Source: Otatea glauca (taxonomy: Eukaryota; Streptophyta; Magnoliopsida; Poales; Poaceae). Taken from it: DNA of 64,000 nt. The first letter of the stretch is position 1. The number at the start of each line of letters is the position of its first letter. Shown one piece after another: positions 33,380 through 44,730 of the stretch. The position numbers and the translations under genes were made by a program. The stretch covers positions 12,372,716-12,436,715 of the forward strand of contig CM070725.1 in NCBI GenBank assembly GCA_036346275.1, in the 5' to 3' direction. The notes under the pieces are model-generated. The model had not been told where the DNA came from, ran no database searches, and was given only the letters and a program-made list of their open reading frames with translations.

Positions 33380-34958
33380 GCCCAAAATCAGGTTTGTCCA
33401 GTTTCTGCCTTCACTCTGCCTTTATTGCGTCGTTTGAGCCGAAGGATGTGACTCATGCATTATCTGACGAGTCTTGGATTAATTCTATGCATGAGGAACT
33501 TGAAAACTTCGAGAGAGACAGAGTTTGGCAGCTTGTAGAACGTTCATCCGGTCATAATGTCATTGGGATCAAGTGGGTGTTCAAAAACAAGCAGAGTGAG
33601 GATGGGGTTGTCATTCGCAACAAGGCTAGGCTAGTTGCACAGGGCTTTTCTCAGATTCAGGGTTTTGGCTTTGAGGAGACATTTGCCCCTGTAGCTAGAC
33701 TAGAGGCTATCAAGATCCTGCTTGCATTCTCTGCTTCCTGGGGCTTCAAGCTCTATCAAATGGATATCAAAAGTGCATTCCTCAATTGCTATATTGAGGA
33801 AGAAGTTTATGTAAAACAACCTCCAGGATTTGAGAACCCCAAGTTTCCGAGTCATGTATACAAGCTTTCCAAAGCTTTGTATGGACTCAAGCAGGCCTCC
33901 AGAGCATGGTATGAGAGGCTCAAGTCTTATCTTCTTAGCTATGACTTCAAGATGGGCATAGTAGACAAGACTTTATTCATCATACACCATGAGTCGCATT
34001 TTCTCCTCATCCAGATTTATGTGGACGATATCATTTTTGGTGGCTCATCTCATTCCCTTGTGTCTTAGTTTTCTGAGGTGATGAGCACAGAATTTGAGAT
34101 GAGTATGATGGGCGAGTTGAGGTACTTCCTTGTCTTCCAGATCAAGCAGACTCGGGAGGGCACTTTCTTGCATCAAGGCAAGTACACCTGGGACCTCCTG
34201 AGGCGCTTCGACATGTCTGACGGGAAGCCAGTAATGACTCCTATGGCCACCATTGCTGTCCTCGAGCCGGATGAGGATGGTGAGCCTGCTGATCAAAAGG
34301 AGTTTCGGAGCATGATCGGCTCCCTCTTGTGCCTCACTGCTTCGAGGCCGGACATACATTTCGCTGTGTGTCTGTGCGCTCGATTTCAGACCTCTCCTCG
34401 TGCCTCTTACCGCCAAGCGGTCAAGCGCATCTTCAGGTACCTTCGTGCTACCACTGATTATGGTATTTGGTACTCTTCTTCTTCTTGTCTATCTCTTAGA
34501 GCCTTTTTCGATGCTGACTTTGCTGGTTGTAGGATAGATAGGAAGAGCACTTCTGGTACTTGCCAATTCATTGACACTTATCTTGTTTCTTGGTCGTCTA
34601 GGAAGCAGTCTGGAGTTGCACAATCCACCGCCGAGGCTGAGTATGTTGCTGCAGCCAGGTTCTCTAGATGAGATCGACCTTGCGGGACTTTGGGTTAGAG
34701 ACAGAGAGTGTGCCACTTTTCTGTGACAACACTTCTGCTATTTGCATTGCTAAAAACCCAGTGCAACATTCCCGGACCAAGCACATTGATATTAGATATC
34801 ACTTCCTTAGAGACCATGTGGAGAAGGGTGATATCGCGCTTCAGTTTGTAGAGTGTGACCTCCACTTAGCCGATATCTTCACCAAGCCTTTGGATAGCTC
34901 CAGATTTGTTGCCTTGTTGAGTGAGCTTGGAGTCATGAGCCCTTATGGCCTATCATGA
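33380..34958 (+). pseudogene. copia A reverse transcriptase and RNase H
   Basis: RT motifs: GIKWVFKNKQ, ARLVAQGFSQ, MDIKSAFLNCYIEEEV, YGLKQASRAWYERL and the catalytic IYVDDIIFGG (about 34015-34045). TAG at 34066-34068 stands where copy B has CAG. RNase H motifs: DADFAGCRIDRKSTSG, STAEAEYVAAA and FCDNTSAICIAKNP. A short deletion at about 34660 (copy B has a Ser-Cys-Cys-Ser stretch here) shifts the frame. The last part, to LADIFTKPLD and the stop at 34956-34958, is open. Overall it is slightly better kept than copy B in the RT. Confidence 0.93.
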
Positions 34959-36770
34959 AGGGGAGCTGGTTTGTATATTATGTATAATATGTTCTCTTCC
35001 AGCTTTCTTTTTCTTTGTGTTTCTTCTAGGTGACTTTGGGCTTATTTTCTTGAGTTGAGTTCACTCATTTAGACTTCTAGCATGCGTTGCATGGACCTCT
35101 TATCTTGTGTTTTAGGTTGCTATCATGCGTGATTAGCTGTTCTCTCTTCTCTCTAGGTTGAGTTCTCTCACAGTCTTATAAATCTAGCAGGTTTTGAGCC
35201 TCCTGGGTAGACAGAGTTTGTGTGCACTCCTTAGTTTGGGATCTAGAGTCAGCTTCCCTATATCAGTCATTGGGGAAGATGAGAGCGAGTAAGAGCCATA
35301 GTGAGTCTCTTCTATCTTTTCTATGCTCAATAGCCACCCAATTTGCAGTTTTTTTGACTTCTTCTCTTCATTCTATGTTTCTGGTTTTTTTTAGTTCATT
35401 TTGGTTTTCTTTACGCCTAATTCTGCTAATAACTCAATTTAACCAAATTTGTGCTTTAAATTTGCTCATATGTCGAGGGGGAGTTTAGGAATTTGTTCAT
35501 GCATTGCATATAGACTGTATTTTCTGTTTAATGAGCTTTGTCTATTATGCAATTAATTTCTTCTTCATGCTATACACCATGCTACATCATATGGAGAAAA
35601 TCACTAGCTTAGATATGTCCAAGATCATTTAACTTGCTAAGCTTAAAAATGAAAATAAAGCTTTAAATGAAAAACTTGATGAAACATGTTGCTTTTACTT
35701 GCTAGGTTTCTTCTCTAGAGGTTTGTGCCATAATTTGAGAAATTTTGGAGTTCTCTAGAGTCCCTATAGCAACTTGGGTGAAACTAGTTTGTTTCATACT
35801 TGAGTCCTTCATTTGCTCCTGAATCATTATGCTAAAAATGAAAATTAAGCAAAATTGACTCTTCTTGACTCCACACTTTGCATTCCCAAGACAGCTTCCC
35901 ATTGCACTTGGGATGAACTTGGAATGCATCGTGTATGACCTAGATCATCCTCTTAAGAGTTCATCTTGAGATGGTCGCATATGGCTTGAGTCAATTGCTT
36001 GTCAAAAGAAAATACAAATAAAAAAACCATAAGTGGGTAAAGAATGCAAATAATGTCAAACATTTGCACCCCGCTATGTCTTGTAAGATGATAAAGCACA
36101 ATTTGCATTAAGTGATAAATGAGCCCGAAGGACCTTGTATGCACTTCTAGATTCCCCAAAGTGTTGAGTAGATTGAACTCTAGGTTTTCCTTTTGATCCT
36201 TAGAGTGGCTATTCTTCTATTTTTGAAACTAAAGCTGAGTGTTGCACTTGTCAAATCTTGCTAAAAATGAAATATTCAAAACTAAGCTTGTATTTGCACT
36301 TGGACATGTCTTAGACTAGTCGAATATAAAAATTGACTAGCTTGGTGTCATATCTTGTTATTATCAATTGGATAATCTTCAAAGCTCTCTTAGCTTGCAT
36401 TTCATGCATACATAAAAAAGGGGGAGACAATGTCATGTTGATGCCTATATTGCCAAAAGGGGGAGAAATTGAAGAAAATGCATCATTAAAAAGATACAAA
36501 TGAAAAATGTATCTTGGATTTTATGATTTTGTTGAAAATTTGTAAATATTAAGAATCATAAACTTTTATGAGTTTTTGTTGGATTTTTAGAGTTTTTTGT
36601 GGAAAACTTGTTCTTTATATTACCTTGCTCTAAAATCTTTCTTGCCAACTTGGTCATGTTCTCAATCTCTTCTCTTTGGACCATGTGTGGTTTTGCAATC
36701 AAATTGCTTTCTTCTTCTCTTATTAAAACTCAAATTTATGCCTTTTGTGTGGTTTGTTAATATACTTATC
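34959..36770 (+). other. long 3' region of copia A
   Basis: It matches 28719-30550 of copy B. No env-like frame is present. Purine tracts AGGGGGAG or variants occur at about 34960, 35476, 36419 and 36459, before the functional one. Confidence 0.75.
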
Positions 36771-36781
36771 AAGGGGGAGAT
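36771..36781 (+). other. polypurine tract of copia A
   Basis: AAGGGGGAGAT directly before the 3' LTR start TGAAGGACC at 36782. Confidence 0.85.
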
Positions 36782-38097
36782 TGAAGGACCATGTGGAGGT
36801 CCATCCATGTTTGTGATGAGTATTTGACTTTATTTGAGCAAGGTGTGCTCATGTTTGAGTTTGATTTGAATTGGAATTCAAAAGAAAGCAATTTGAGTTG
36901 TGTTAGCTTCTTGCAGTACTATCGGCCTGTGGCTGGCGGTAGAACCGACTGATGATTGAGACATAATTAATTGTGAGCATTTGTGATGATTGAACATTGC
37001 TATGTGAGGTATTTCCTTGTTTTTGATGGTTGCAGGACGACGATGCTAGGTCATGGTGAGGCGAAGGATGGCCGGGACTAGGCGAGGAGCGTCGGAGGTC
37101 TAGACGGTCGGGGATCGTCGGAAGATGATCGGAGACGGAGTCCGTGCAAGCCGTTGTGAATTTAAATTGTGCATTTACATTATGTCTTTACTTTACACAA
37201 TTTAAATTTAGCATTTACTTTCCCGCATTTACATTCTCGCAATTTACTTTCTCGCAATTTGGATTTGCCTCCCCTCCTTCTAAATGTTGTTCTTCTAGGA
37301 TGTCTTGAGGGTGTTCATATGGTTTTACATCTTTCTTGTACCCTAGGATAGACTAGAGATCAAGTTTTTATCGAATTGCAAATCTGTCCAGAACTTGTTC
37401 TTCGCGCAGCAGTCAGTATTTGATTTTTACAAAAATATAAAAAAATCCTTTTTAAGTCATTATTGTTGGATAAGGTGCGCGACTCATATATCCATCTCTG
37501 GAAAAATTTGTGAGTCCACTGGTTACACCGTTTCAGCGTTATGAAGTGAAAACCGAGCCTCAAACGTTCTAGTCGAAGCTCCTGACTGTCTGTAATGCTT
37601 GATTTTTCATGTTTATTCTACAGAGCTTTCTGAGGTTATTTTTGGTGGACTGTTTCAAGACTCAACTACTCACAGGGAGAACAATTCCCAAAAATTTTAA
37701 AGCAACAGAAACTCACCAACCACGTGCTCCAATTGAGGACAATTCCTGAAAAATCTGCTTTTACTTTTCTGGAAAGGGACTTTGGTGTTTTAGCTTTATC
37801 TCTTTTAGAAAAGTAGTCTTTGAATTGATTCCTCTTTGTTTGGACACTTGACAACCAGGATTGTGATTATAAAAATCCCTCACATGATTCATGGTTCTCA
37901 TCCATGCAAGTTAGGGGTACACATAGTTGTCTAATTGTTTGGGTTTTAGAGGGTGTGCGAATCTGAGAAACACTAGTTTGAAGAAAAATCTTTGGGTGTT
38001 TTAGATTTTGATTGCGAGATTATTTGGAGTACTTTGAGTGGGGAAAAATTTTATTTGGGGTCATTCACCCCCCTCTGATCGCCATTTCGATCCTTCA
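36782..38097 (+). repeat. 3' LTR of copia A, promoter segment deleted
   Basis: It starts TGAAGGACCATGTGGAGG and ends CGATCCTTCA. It is 1316 bp against ~1692 bp in copy B. The missing ~390 bases correspond to about 22413-22805 of copy B and include the TATA box; the junction is at about 37148. It is followed directly by Z LTR sequence. Confidence 0.9.
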
Positions 38098-39095
38098 GCT
38101 TGTAGGGGTTTCTACATACCAATGCAACGGTGTACGTCTTGCCATGAGCAGAAACGTGGTGTTGGGTGTGATGAATGTGGATCCACGGCTTGGGTGAGTG
38201 TTTCTGTTTCTATAGCGAGGGTTAAACATCCCGGGCTGGTTCAAAGCCATGTCTAAGTAATGTAACGGCTCTGTATGATCTCCTTGCCGACACACCAAAG
38301 GAAGTGTGTTAATTGATCTAGCGAAAAGGTTGATCATTCCTTGTGGGTAAAGTTGTACACTTCTGCAGAGTGTAAGATCTAATCGATTAGCCGTGCCCGC
38401 GGTCAAGGGAACTTGGTGAAGTTATTCCAATGTTAGAGTCTTTGGTATTTTTCTAAAATGGGTTTGGTTTGAACTTATTTTAGAAAGGGTTACTTTATGT
38501 CAAATGGCCGACATTGATGGACTTCATGATTTGATTTATTCGAAGCTCACGTCATGGAGGACTGTGAGTATTACTTATGTTGTATCTATTTCTTATCAAT
38601 CAATTTGCTCTTATAAATTCCGTTTGCAAATGATAACCTGTTTTGCAATTTCAATTTCGCTTTATGCAAATTAACTGTAGAAGCCTTTCCTTTGAAATAG
38701 CCTACATATATTATAGGTTTTGCTTAAGTCTTACGGAGTACGTAAAGTACTCACCCTTGCTTATATGTTGTTTTAGGTGGAAAAGTTAGCGAGGCTTCGA
38801 AGTCTCTTTTTCGTCGCAGGTTGCGAGAGCTTATTTGACGTGATCTTTATAGGGGTTATGCCTTGTTAGTTGCCTGCGGGTTTGGATGGGCACACTACAA
38901 GACTTTGCTTCTTTTGCTGATATTTTCTATGAGTTGTAAGAATTTCTTTGCATATTAGTTTATGCTTAAATATTTGTTGTATAGTTGTGATTCCAATTGT
39001 TGTGTATATGCGTACTAGCTACTGATCATGGTATTAGTTCGGAATGCACGTTAGATTTTCATTTTTACATTTATACGAAAATGGGGGTCCTAACA
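38098..39095 (+). repeat. Tekay-like Gypsy LTR, right copy of element Z (3' part)
   Basis: It aligns with ~5415-6375 and continues to a proper LTR end, GGGGGTCCTAACA, at 39095. No primer site follows, so it is a 3' LTR or the end of a solo LTR. Its 5' part was cut off when copia A inserted and by the later deletion. Confidence 0.7.
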
Positions 39096-39589
39096 GCTAA
39101 TAAAAGAGGACGATTTAGTTATTTTTATACGTACCTTGGTTAAAATGTAAAATCCTAAAATATCATCTATTCAGGAACAAAAGAGTATATCATTAACCGT
39201 ACGAAACGCACACATGTAACTAGCTCGCCTCTTGATCAACCTCATCACCAGACGTGGACGATGCAAAACCCACTCCCAAGTACAGCACCTAGCTAATTAA
39301 CTATTATCTGTTTAAATTTATAGGACGTATTTTCTCTTGGCACATAAACAAAAAAAATATTTAAAATAACTATATTGTCCCTAATTATTATCTCTAAGCA
39401 TTATATTCAATACATATATGTAGAGAATATCAAATAAATCTGTATTAAAATATAAAATATATCATATATTTATCGATAAAACAATTAAAAAATACATCCT
39501 CAGGTATATATCACCCAGTATATAATTCAATAAAACCGAGCTAGATCTAAGATGTGTAACCCGTTCCCACTGTCATCACTGGAGAAGGT
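39096..39589. other. AT-rich sequence, nothing recognised
   Basis: No frame, repeat or motif beyond simple A/T runs. GCTAA at 39096-39100 would be the duplication of Z. Confidence 0.5.
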
Positions 39590-39597
39590 CTCCGTAG

Positions 39598-39999
39598 CAG
39601 GGTTCGTAATATCGTCAATAATAGCTCGAATGTCACAGTTATCGACCATATCGAGCCGGTTTGGTATCTAATACCTGTCGGTAAACTGGTTAAATAAATA
39701 AAATAAAATAAAATAAAAATCAAAAATTCGAAAAAAAATTATGTGATGTAAATATCGCGATAATCACTGAATATCGCTCGATTTTTTATGAATATCGAGC
39801 AAAAATTGCTCAAAAAATCAACCGTCAAAGAGGTTCACTTGGTTGGTCGCTATCGAGCGATTATCGGTGAAAATCGATTTTTTTTATTTTCTCTTTAAAA
39901 AGTTTGATTTCGAAGCCCTTTAATTTCCACCAATTTTGTACCCGAATTTCAAAAATCTCGATATTATCGATTACCGTGATATCAATATTGTAAACCTTG
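39598..39999. mobile_element. hAT-type MITE with 8-bp duplication
   Basis: The left end CAGGGTTCGTAATATCG and the right end, read inverted, CAAGGTTTACAATATTG, form terminal inverted repeats. They are flanked by CTCCGTAG (39590-39597) and CTCGGTAG (40000-40007), 8-base duplications differing by one base. Only ~400 bp, AT-rich, with internal ATATCGAGC-type inverted motifs and no coding capacity. An 8-base duplication and CAGGG ends fit the hAT superfamily. Confidence 0.75.
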
Positions 40000-40007
40000 C
40001 TCGGTAG

Positions 40008-40135
40008 CACAAGAATTGGAGCATTATCCACGAACATACGGTGCGTACGTACGTACGCTAGGCGACACCGTAAATTTTGTTGCAAGCTGCAGACGTTGAT
40101 CGATCAGCTTCGATCCATTTGATAGGTTTGTGTGC
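40008..40135. other. unassigned sequence between two MITE-like elements
   Basis: It includes the short repeat GTGCGTACGTACGTACG near 40040. No gene is seen. Confidence 0.5.
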
Positions 40136-40700
40136 ATCAGGGGTACGAACGGTTTTACCAACCAAAAAAATCATACCAGAAAAACTGAACCGAGTCGGTC
40201 AACTCAGTTTAACCGTTTACAGTATTTGGTACGGTATATTAAAAATCAAATTTTTGGGATATACTTATTTCGGTACAAACCGTGTGTAAACTAAAATAAA
40301 TCGAATACCGAAATAAAAAAACATGTATAAAGATAAACTAGTGGTCAAATGTATATAAAGTACAGTTTCACATGGAAATAATATCACTAAATTTATCTCT
40401 CATGGAAATAATATCACTAAATTTATCAAGATAATAGTGAAATATGTGTAATAATTTTTACTAACATATAATTAAATTAAGTAATATTTAAATGTGTATA
40501 GTAGAAACCGATGTCCCAAAACGACAAGTAAAAAAAAGGACAATTCATGCTAATTTGGTAACTATAGTATTTGCCGATACCGAATCGAAATATTATGGTA
40601 TTTACTGATGTCGAACTGAAGTTATATTAGATATCACATTTCAATTACCTATTTAAAAAATGATTTACCAAATATACCGTATCCACGGTCGCATTGTGCC
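40136..40700. mobile_element. possible degraded hAT (Ac/Ds-like) element
   Basis: The left side, CAGGGGTACGAACGGTTTTACC, resembles Ac/Ds-type ends, and the right side has ATATACCGTATCCACGGTC. The interior is AT-rich with repeated ACCGAA and GGTA motifs. The right end and an 8-base duplication could not be fixed. A 30-bp tandem duplication lies at 40371-40430. Confidence 0.35.
40371..40430. repeat. 30-bp tandem duplication
   Basis: CATGGAAATAATATCACTAA and the following ten bases are repeated at 40371 and 40401. Confidence 0.85.
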
Positions 40701-42066
40701 TGCTTCTTAGTGTGTCGGTGTGTAGCTAGATCAGGTGCGTTTGGATAATCTTTTGCTGCATTTTTGCTTAGCCAGACTAGGACAAGCTGGCCCGGTTCAG
40801 CTCTCGCTCGCAGAAGCCAGGCTTCACGCTTGGTTCCAACGGCTGGACTGTGAAAGATAGCCTTTTACAGAACCAGTGCCTTCCTATAAATAAAAATAAG
40901 CTAATCAACGCCTTCTTAAATGTTATTTATCATCTCCGCATTGATCCAACGTTGCTCTCGATTGATGTGGTGCTTTTTGCATCAAGATTTGGTAAGAATA
41001 TGAGTACATTCTCAGGCTAAGGATTAAAAGATATTGTAGCCGACATCGGATATGGAAAGAGGTTCGAATTTTTGGTTATGACTGATATTTTAGGAAGATT
41101 TGTTCAGGTTAACGCCGATACGGATCATGCTTTGCAATGTATTGGAAAAGGATACGATCGGCTGATAGCTATAAAAGATGATCAAGGACAAGCGAGAGAA
41201 CAACCCCAATTAATCAATCAACTCGCATTATTTTTATTTACTTTTCCTGTCAACTAGGAGTAGCTTCTGTAATTTAAACTTTTTGTAATCTGATTTTATC
41301 AATAAAGTTGCACATCGCCGATTGTTGATCATCTTTGGTTACACCAATCAGATTTGATTTTTATCCGATTTTGTTGCGCATCGTCTTCTTCGAGAAAGAT
41401 CTACCTTTACCATCTAATCAGCCTTAATCGGCTAACTAGACTTATCGTTACCCTAGATTTGATTGGCTTTTTAGCTGTTTAGATCTTTTCCGATTGTTTC
41501 GCTAAATCGGTTTTGAGCATATTTTATATTTTTCTTACCGATTACAGGATCAAATCGATTAACACGTCCCGAATCTTAGAACCCGGTGTTTGTCTGGTGT
41601 ATTATAATCGATTAACCCTCCTTCAAGTTTTTGATGCCAACAATGCAAACAACAAAGTACAGTGGACATGATTGTTCGATGTGGACTCCGTGAGAAGCTG
41701 GCTGATATTCACACATGCGCTGCATGGGTACTAAACAAAGTTGCGGTTAGGTGAGATGGTGAATGAACAGCCAGATGAGTTCACGCTCCATTGTTGCCGA
41801 CGAGGGAGGCTCTCCGCGGCCGCGCTGGGCAAGGATTTTTTAGCGGTTGTTGGCTTCTCTGTACCAAACACCTCATCTTGCCGGGCAAGGCTAGAATCAA
41901 TTCCCCTAGCCCAAGGATCCATACGCACCAAATGTTACCTGAGAGCGCGATGGCTCAAACGGGTCCCCACGTCGCAGCCGTCGTATCTATCGCGTTGCCA
42001 CATACGTAGGCATGCATTAATTTAATTTATGGGTGGTGAGATATGGGTCTTGGTCATTGAGATACG
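40701..42066. other. unassigned sequence, possible old LTR remnant
   Basis: No gene is visible. Positions 41250-41600 contain an AATAAA and repeated AATCGGTT/AATCGATTA-type words, and read like a decayed LTR end region. The remainder shows nothing. Short frames (41072-41257, 41741-42025) have no recognisable domain. Confidence 0.3.
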
Positions 42067-42236
42067 CACTACTACAGAACAGCACATCACTGCCGGTTTC
42101 AAAACCCCATCACTGCCGGTCATTGGCGCCGGCAGTAATTGGTCGGCAGTGATACTCGAGGATTATCACTGCCGGCTCAGGAACCGGCAACTGCCGGTTC
42201 TACCTACAACCGGCAGTGATATCACTCTCGGTATAC
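42067..42236 (+). mobile_element. CACTA left-end fragment, same family as C1
   Basis: It starts CACTACTACAGAACAGCACA and has the CACTGCCGGTT subterminal repeats. The first ~75 bases are nearly identical to the start of C1 at 44401. No matching right end of its own is found nearby, so it is a truncated copy or a composite left end. ACG precedes it. Confidence 0.8.
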
Positions 42237-42368
42237 TTAAATACTATTCTAACATACTTCAATGCGACGCTGTTGAAAAAATTTCATTTGAGTCCTTTAT
42301 TTTTGCTACATATCATTTTTCATGTGTAAATGAGTATACACACAAATTATGCTATAAAGAGTGGCCTT

Positions 42369-42504
42369 CGATAAAATTTTTCATAGAACTCACTTTGGAG
42401 TATCTTGTAAGAGAGGTGCTTCCATGCTTTTCTTTTCGATAAAATTTTTCATAGAACTCACTTTGGAGTATCTTGTAAGAGAGGTGCTTCCATGCTTTTC
42501 TTTT
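42369..42504. repeat. 68-bp tandem duplication
   Basis: The 68 bases 42369-42436 are repeated at 42437-42504 (CGATAAAATTTTTCATAGAA starts each unit). The copies look identical, so the event is recent. Confidence 0.92.
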
Positions 42505-42713
42505 TTACAGGTGTAACTTGAATTGGAAGGGAAAGCATTGAAGCACTGCTCATCTTATAATCATTATTAGAGTATACTTAAAAGGATAAAGAGATATTTT
42601 TTTGTTTAAGCGGTATATATAAGGTGGGAGTATGAAATCATTTTCATCTATATATATATGTGTGTTGGTAATTGGGTGTCTTGGTGGCTAGCTCAGAGTC
42701 GTCCATTCGCACC

Positions 42714-43098
42714 TAGGGATCGATGACAACAGGTTTATTTCCTTTTAGCGACCCCTATAACATCTCCGCCCCTGATTGTTCCTCGTCCCTCGATCCCGAC
42801 ACCGACAACACAAATAGGGAAGAGTTCCTCCCATCCCCACCCCGATGGGGAACAAGGACCTGTTGGCCCTCATTACCTGTAATGACAGTAGTATGAACTT
42901 AGTAAAAAATATATAAACTTATTACAAAATGCAAATAAAAATACAATACCGTCACATAATACTTCTATCAAGGTTTGTGAGAGTATATATGAGCTATATA
43001 TATGTCTCAATACCCACCATTCATGCATATGTTTTATCGGGTCCTCCAATGGGAAAGGGTATAGGGGGTGGGGAATGTCCCTGTCGTTGCCATCCCCG
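42714..43098. mobile_element. possible hAT-type MITE
   Basis: The left side TAGGGATCGATGACAACAGG and the right side, inverted, CGGGGATGGCAACGACAGGG form imperfect terminal repeats, and CCCCGATGGGG-type words lie inside. No clear 8-base duplication is seen. Confidence 0.4.
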
Positions 43099-43474
43099 AA
43101 GGTAGGGGCAGAGTTAGGCATCAGGCTGCTAGGGATACAGCCAGTGGCATGAGCCTACCATTAGTGTAACCCCCACTATATATGCATCCTAATTTTGAGC
43201 CCACAATGGCCTAGCCCGAGGCTAACACCCATTAGACCTCCCCCACTACTTATCGTGCCATCCCTCCCTAGCCTACCAAGCTAGCAGTAGTGTAGCACTC
43301 AGCGTGTCAGCCCCACATAGCGAGTAACTAGCGAACCATATTTCTTTATCCGTGTCGCCCTCGCTCCTAGGCTCGCTCGACCAAGACACCGCTTAGTTTG
43401 CCACTTCCCCAAGCCATCAATCTATCAAGGGGTCGAGACTGAGCCCTCAAGCAAGAAGGTAGACTGTGCGGCCG

Positions 43475-43478
<4 letters not shown>

Positions 43479-43513
<35 letters not shown>
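43479..43513. repeat. (CT)n microsatellite
   Basis: An unbroken CT dinucleotide run of 35 bases inside the hAT element, in what would be its leader region. Confidence 0.97.
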
Positions 43514-43515
<2 letters not shown>

Positions 43516-43698
43516 GTGACAACGCAAGCGAAGCAGCGAGCCTTACGCCCTCCAAGCCATCTGTTGGCCATCAAATCTAGGTGATTTTCTCTAAACCTTT
43601 TTGTTTGTCGCATTGTGATTGTATTACCCAGTACCCACATTCTGAATTGGCCAATTAGGGTTTAATTGATTGGACTCAATTTGATGTAATAGAAATAC

Positions 43699-44010
43699 AT
43701 GATGAGGAGGATCAAGACTTTGGCATCTTACTTTTTATCACAGTCCAACAAATCCCCTTTGGAAATAGCAGGAATTGAAGCTAGTAACACTCAACAAAAC
43801 AATCCTTGCGTTGTGCTTAATCTAAGAGATATTATTTCCGATCTTGGGCTTCATAAACCAATTGAGGACTTAGATATGGACATTAGGGATGCTATTTGAA
43901 GGGAGCATTTGCTATTGGGACCATGCCAACCAAAAGGTCATAAATTTCAAATCTATAGCAAATCATAAAAGAAGCTTTCATAAAGAGTAGTTCAAAAGAT
44001 ATGATAGGCT
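43699..44010 (+). pseudogene. hAT transposase N-terminus fragment (TTF-type zinc finger region)
   Basis: The frame from MMRRIKTLASYF reads through ASNTQQNNPCVVLNLRDIIS and LGLHKPIEDLDMDIRDAI to a TGA at 43897-43899, then continues in the same frame with REHLLLGPCQPKGHKFQI. A start of GPCQP plus an RDEIRR-like block is typical of the TTF-type zinc finger preceding the hAT catalytic region. TGA stands where an Arg codon (CGA) is expected. The catalytic part is absent. Confidence 0.6.
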
Positions 44011-44400
44011 CAGATTCACCAAACATTCATTAATTAGGTATTAACTTTTGTACCGCTCTACTATGCTATATTATTTTTACTTATTTTTTCTATTTTGTTG
44101 AAATGTTAAGCATGGAGTTCAAAATTATTTTTAACTATGTATTTGTGATGTACTTATGTTATACTTCAATGCCGGTAGTGTTTGGCATTAGTTATAGCCG
44201 CTTAGTTTTTTATCCAAGGTTTACTGAAATCCTGGCTCCACCACTGCCTAATGGAGAATGATTTAACCTGGTTCCTATCAGATATGAATAGGGTCCAAGG
44301 GCAGCCCATGTAAGGGTGTGCATGGATGAGTGCATGTGGGAGATGATAATCCCGTATTCATTAGGCAAGATAAAATTGGCCAACATATAAGATCATAGCG

Positions 44401-44730
44401 CACTACTACAGAACAGCACATCACTGCCGGTTCCAAAACCCCATCACTGCCGGTCATTGGCGCCGGCAGTGATTGATCGCGATGATACTGGATTATCACC
44501 GCCGCTCAGAACGGCAGTGATATTGACTATCACGCCGGATCAAACCAAAATCCGGCAAGTGATAAGGATTATCACCGCCGGTTCTATCTACAATCGACAT
44601 GATGATAATTATCATCGCCGTTATACATAAAACCGCAGTGATATTGTACTAGCACCGCCGGTTGTACCATAATCCGACAAAGGATATATACATATCAACG
44701 CCGGTTTCTCCAATAACCGCAGTGACAAGC
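44401..44730. repeat. left subterminal repeats of C1
   Basis: Repeated TATCACTGCCGG and CCGGCAGTGATA words in both orientations with spacers of a few bases. Many are worn (CACCGCCGG, CCGCAGTGATA). In CACTA elements such words are the binding sites of the TnpA-type protein. Confidence 0.85.

Larger units (their letters stand above)
33258..36781 (+). mobile_element. copia A, right part (RT to polypurine tract)
   Basis: The sequence resumes exactly where the left part stopped at 9345 (CTCTG duplicated), with the linker before RT. RT, RNase H and the 3' region follow, and the 3' LTR starts at 36782. Confidence 0.92.
43103..44247 (+). mobile_element. degraded hAT element with a TTF-type finger fragment
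   Basis: The left end TAGGGGCAGAGTTAGG and the right end, inverted, CAGTGGTGGAGCCAGGATTT match the CAGTGGCGGAGCCAGGA form common in plant hAT elements. The flanks CCCGAAGG (43095-43102) and CCTAATGG (44248-44255) agree at five of eight bases and may be a worn duplication. It is 1.15 kb and contains one coding remnant. Confidence 0.65.

Noticed and set aside
41072..41257. 61-residue frame in unassigned sequence
   Set aside because: No domain, no neighbouring exon signals, and an expected length for chance frames.
44401..44730. CRISPR-like or riboswitch-like reading of the regularly spaced repeats
   Set aside because: Spacers are short and variable, units occur in both orientations, and they lie at CACTA ends; this is plant nuclear DNA.
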